This document shows positions 14,496 through 16,049 of a stretch of 16,049 nucleotides of DNA, one piece after another; positions within the stretch are counted from its first letter, which is position 1; every line of letters begins with the position of its first letter. Made by a program: the position numbers and the translations under genes. This stretch comes from Thermoplasmata archaeon (GTDB taxonomy: Archaea > Thermoplasmatota > Thermoplasmata > Lutacidiplasmatales > UBA184), in the NCBI GenBank assembly GCA_021848165.1, contig JAJZMW010000015.1, positions 1 to 16,049 of the forward strand, given 5' to 3'. The notes under the pieces are model-generated. The model did not search any database, was not told the origin of the DNA, and saw nothing but the letters and a program-made list of their open reading frames with translations.

Positions 14496-15797
14496 ATGGC
14501 CGAATCGTCCGCGCCGCGGCCCGAGACATCCGGCGTTTCGCCCGCCTTCCTCCGCGACGCACGGGGGTTGCAGCGGAAGCTCGTGGAGGAGTACTACGCC
14601 CGGCTCGCCGCGCCGGATCGATCGCGACCCATCGCCTACATGCTGGTGGGGGGCAACCTGACGGAGATCGTTCGCTCGTTCGGCTACGAGGTCGTGTTCC
14701 CGGAGATCGTCGCGCTCAACTGCGCCATCAAGCACCAGTCGCTCGACAACATCCTCCACTCGGAGTCGATGGGCTACGGCCTCGATGTCTGCGGGTATGT
14801 GAAGAACGACCTCGGCCTCCAGGACCGGGGCGGACGGACCTCGTTCGGCCAGATCCCGCGGCCGGATCTGCTGGTGTGCAGCTTCTCGGGTTGCTACGTG
14901 TATGTCAAGTGGTGGGAAGCGCTGGCCGAGTCCTACGGTGCGCCCCTCTTCACGTTCGACGTGCCGTACATGCGGGAGGATCACCCGCGCCAGGAGGACA
15001 TCGCCTACCTCGTGAGCCAGCTCTGGGATCTCGTCCACCTCCTCGAGAAGCGCACGGGGCGTGCCTTCGACATGGGCGAGCTCAAGAAGATTCTAGCCGA
15101 GTCTCGTCGGGCGGAGGAGGGATGGGTCGAATTCCTTCGGGCCGGTCGGTTGCGGCCTTCGCCCATCGAGGCCTACTTCGAGTCCATTTTCTACATGTTC
15201 CCCATCAACGTTCTCCGGGGAACACCGGAGGCCGCCGACTTCTACGGGGTGGTGAACGAGGAAGTACGAGCCCGAGTGAGGGACAGGAACTTTCCCTTGC
15301 CCGAGGAGAAATATCGCGTTCTCGTTGAGGGAGTTCCGCCGTACACCAACTACCGGACCTTCTGGGATTTCTTCCGGAAGTGGAGTGCGGTCTCCGTGGT
15401 GGCCACCTACCCGAAGGTCGGTGGGCTCTTTGACCGCGGATTCCGGCACGACCCCGCCCGTCCGTTCGAAAGTATCGCGGAGTACAGCCTCGGCGCCTAC
15501 GTGAACCAGTCCTGGCCCCTGCGTCGACAGATCATCGCGGATTATGTGAAGGAGTACGATGTCGACGCGGTCATCATCCACGGCATCAAGTCGTGTCGTT
15601 CGTTTACCGCCGGCCAGGGCGACCTGAGAGACTGGCTGATCCACGAGCAGGGTGTGCCGACGCTCTACATCGAATCCGACCATCAGGATCCGCGGTACTT
15701 CGCGCCGGCCCAGATCAAGAATCGGATGGACGCGTTTTTCGAATCCCTCGAACAGCGACGCGCGGTCGCGGCCGCACCGGGTGCGGCTTCCCCATGA
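14496..15797 (+). CDS. bcrB: benzoyl-CoA reductase subunit B (class I, BcrB/BzdO type)
   Basis: 433-residue subunit of the 2-hydroxyacyl-CoA dehydratase/BcrB-BcrC family. In class I benzoyl-CoA reductase, BcrB and BcrC form the substrate-reducing module that takes low-potential electrons from the ATP-driven BcrA/BcrD module and dearomatises benzoyl-CoA to the 1,5-dienoyl-CoA. Strings point to BcrB rather than BcrC or HgdA/B: GLDVCGYVKND, RPSPIEAYF, RGTPEAADFYG, EEKYRVLVEG, KVGGLFDRGFRHDP, IKSCRSFTAGQ, ESDHQDPRYFAPAQIKNR. C99, C133 and C367 are the likely iron-sulfur cluster ligands. The ATG at 14496 comes 4 bases after the hydrolase stop; the frame extends upstream into that gene, but without homology. 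Its stop overlaps the next ATG (ATGA). A relative acting on another aromatic or hydroxyacyl-CoA cannot be excluded. Confidence 0.87.
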   Translation: MAESSAPRPETSGVSPAFLRDARGLQRKLVEEYYARLAAPDRSRPIAYMLVGGNLTEIVRSFGYEVVFPEIVALNCAIKHQSLDNILHSESMGYGLDVCGYVKNDLGLQDRGGRTSFGQIPRPDLLVCSFSGCYVYVKWWEALAESYGAPLFTFDVPYMREDHPRQEDIAYLVSQLWDLVHLLEKRTGRAFDMGELKKILAESRRAEEGWVEFLRAGRLRPSPIEAYFESIFYMFPINVLRGTPEAADFYGVVNEEVRARVRDRNFPLPEEKYRVLVEGVPPYTNYRTFWDFFRKWSAVSVVATYPKVGGLFDRGFRHDPARPFESIAEYSLGAYVNQSWPLRRQIIADYVKEYDVDAVIIHGIKSCRSFTAGQGDLRDWLIHEQGVPTLYIESDHQDPRYFAPAQIKNRMDAFFESLEQRRAVAAAPGAASP

Positions 15798-16049
15798 GCG
15801 GCATCGTCGCGGGGGTGGACATCGGCTCGACCACGGCGAAGTGCGTCGTCCTGGGCGACGATTCTCGGATTCTCGGGAAGTCCCTGAGTGCGGTCGGGAT
15901 CGACATTGTAAAGGACGCGGAACGCGCCCTCGAGGCCGCGCTCGCCGATGCCCGCCTCTCCCGGTCCGAGGTATCGTTCATCACCGGCACGGGGTACGGC
16001 AGGTACAAGGTGTACTTCGGCCAGCTCGTCGTCACGGAGATCTCCTGCC
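15794..16049 (+). CDS. bcrA: BcrA-type benzoyl-CoA reductase ATPase/activator subunit, N-terminal part (cut by window end)
   Basis: The first 85 residues of an ASKHA-fold ATPase of the BcrA/BcrD/BadF/HgdC family, which hydrolyses ATP to drive an electron from a bridging iron-sulfur cluster onto the BcrB-BcrC module. Visible are the phosphate-binding GVDIGSTTAK (7-16), FITGTGYGRYKVYF (about 60-73) and TEISC at the end, matching the TGYGR...TEISCHA pattern of BcrA/HgdC. As I recall, BcrD shows TGEGES and a THARGA-type segment without this Cys, so BcrA (BzdQ) is favoured. The ATG overlaps the BcrB stop by 4 bases, indicating translational coupling. The rest lies outside the window, so the BcrA versus HgdC-like choice is not final. 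Confidence 0.75.
   Translation, partial: MSGIVAGVDIGSTTAKCVVLGDDSRILGKSLSAVGIDIVKDAERALEAALADARLSRSEVSFITGTGYGRYKVYFGQLVVTEISC

Overview
The window reads as a chromosomal fragment of a very GC-rich archaeon, most likely a Thermoplasmatota lineage. The domain call rests on five things: an archaeal TATA-binding protein, an Orc1/Cdc6 initiator, a class I archaeal CCA-adding enzyme, weak BRE/TATA-like elements placed for leaderless or short-leader mRNAs, and a large surface protein built from GLPxGTxW repeats, which are typical of Thermoplasmata. The phylum call is inference. No tRNA, rRNA, CRISPR array or insertion sequence was seen.

Layout. (1) Positions 2-3049, plus strand: a tightly packed informational block of the TBP C-terminal half, a TatD-like metal hydrolase, a thymidylate kinase (its start overlaps the previous stop) and an Orc1/Cdc6 initiator. 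(2) Positions 3161-7141: a 1326-residue membrane-anchored surface protein. It has a signal segment, a Cys-containing N-terminal domain, eight repeats of about 80 residues, one C-terminal membrane helix, a Pro-rich presumably cytoplasmic tail and a terminal zinc ribbon. (3) Positions 7212-8522: lipoyl synthase followed by a small three-helix membrane protein. (4) Positions 8538-11115: a convergent CCA-adding enzyme (minus strand) and, divergent from it, the radical SAM enzyme of the AmmeMemoRadiSam system. (5) Positions 11135-12557, minus strand: a remnant of an EamA/DMT transporter that lacks its middle, and a crotonase-family enoyl-CoA hydratase. (6) Positions 12734 to the end, plus strand: a hemerythrin-like protein, a BamA/Oah-type 6-oxocyclohex-1-ene-1-carbonyl-CoA hydrolase carrying an extra C-terminal zinc ribbon, a BcrB-type benzoyl-CoA reductase subunit, and the start of a BcrA-type ATPase/activator subunit cut by the window edge.

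The most notable content is region 6. Ring reduction by an ATP-dependent (class I) benzoyl-CoA reductase followed by hydrolytic ring opening by BamA/Oah is the core of anaerobic aromatic degradation, known mainly from denitrifying and phototrophic bacteria and a few archaea. Here a hydrolase gene is joined to reductase genes in an archaeal context, next to an oxygen- or NO-binding type protein and a possible pathway hydratase. BcrC, BcrD and the 6-hydroxycyclohex-1-ene-1-carbonyl-CoA dehydrogenase are not in the window and would be expected downstream or elsewhere.
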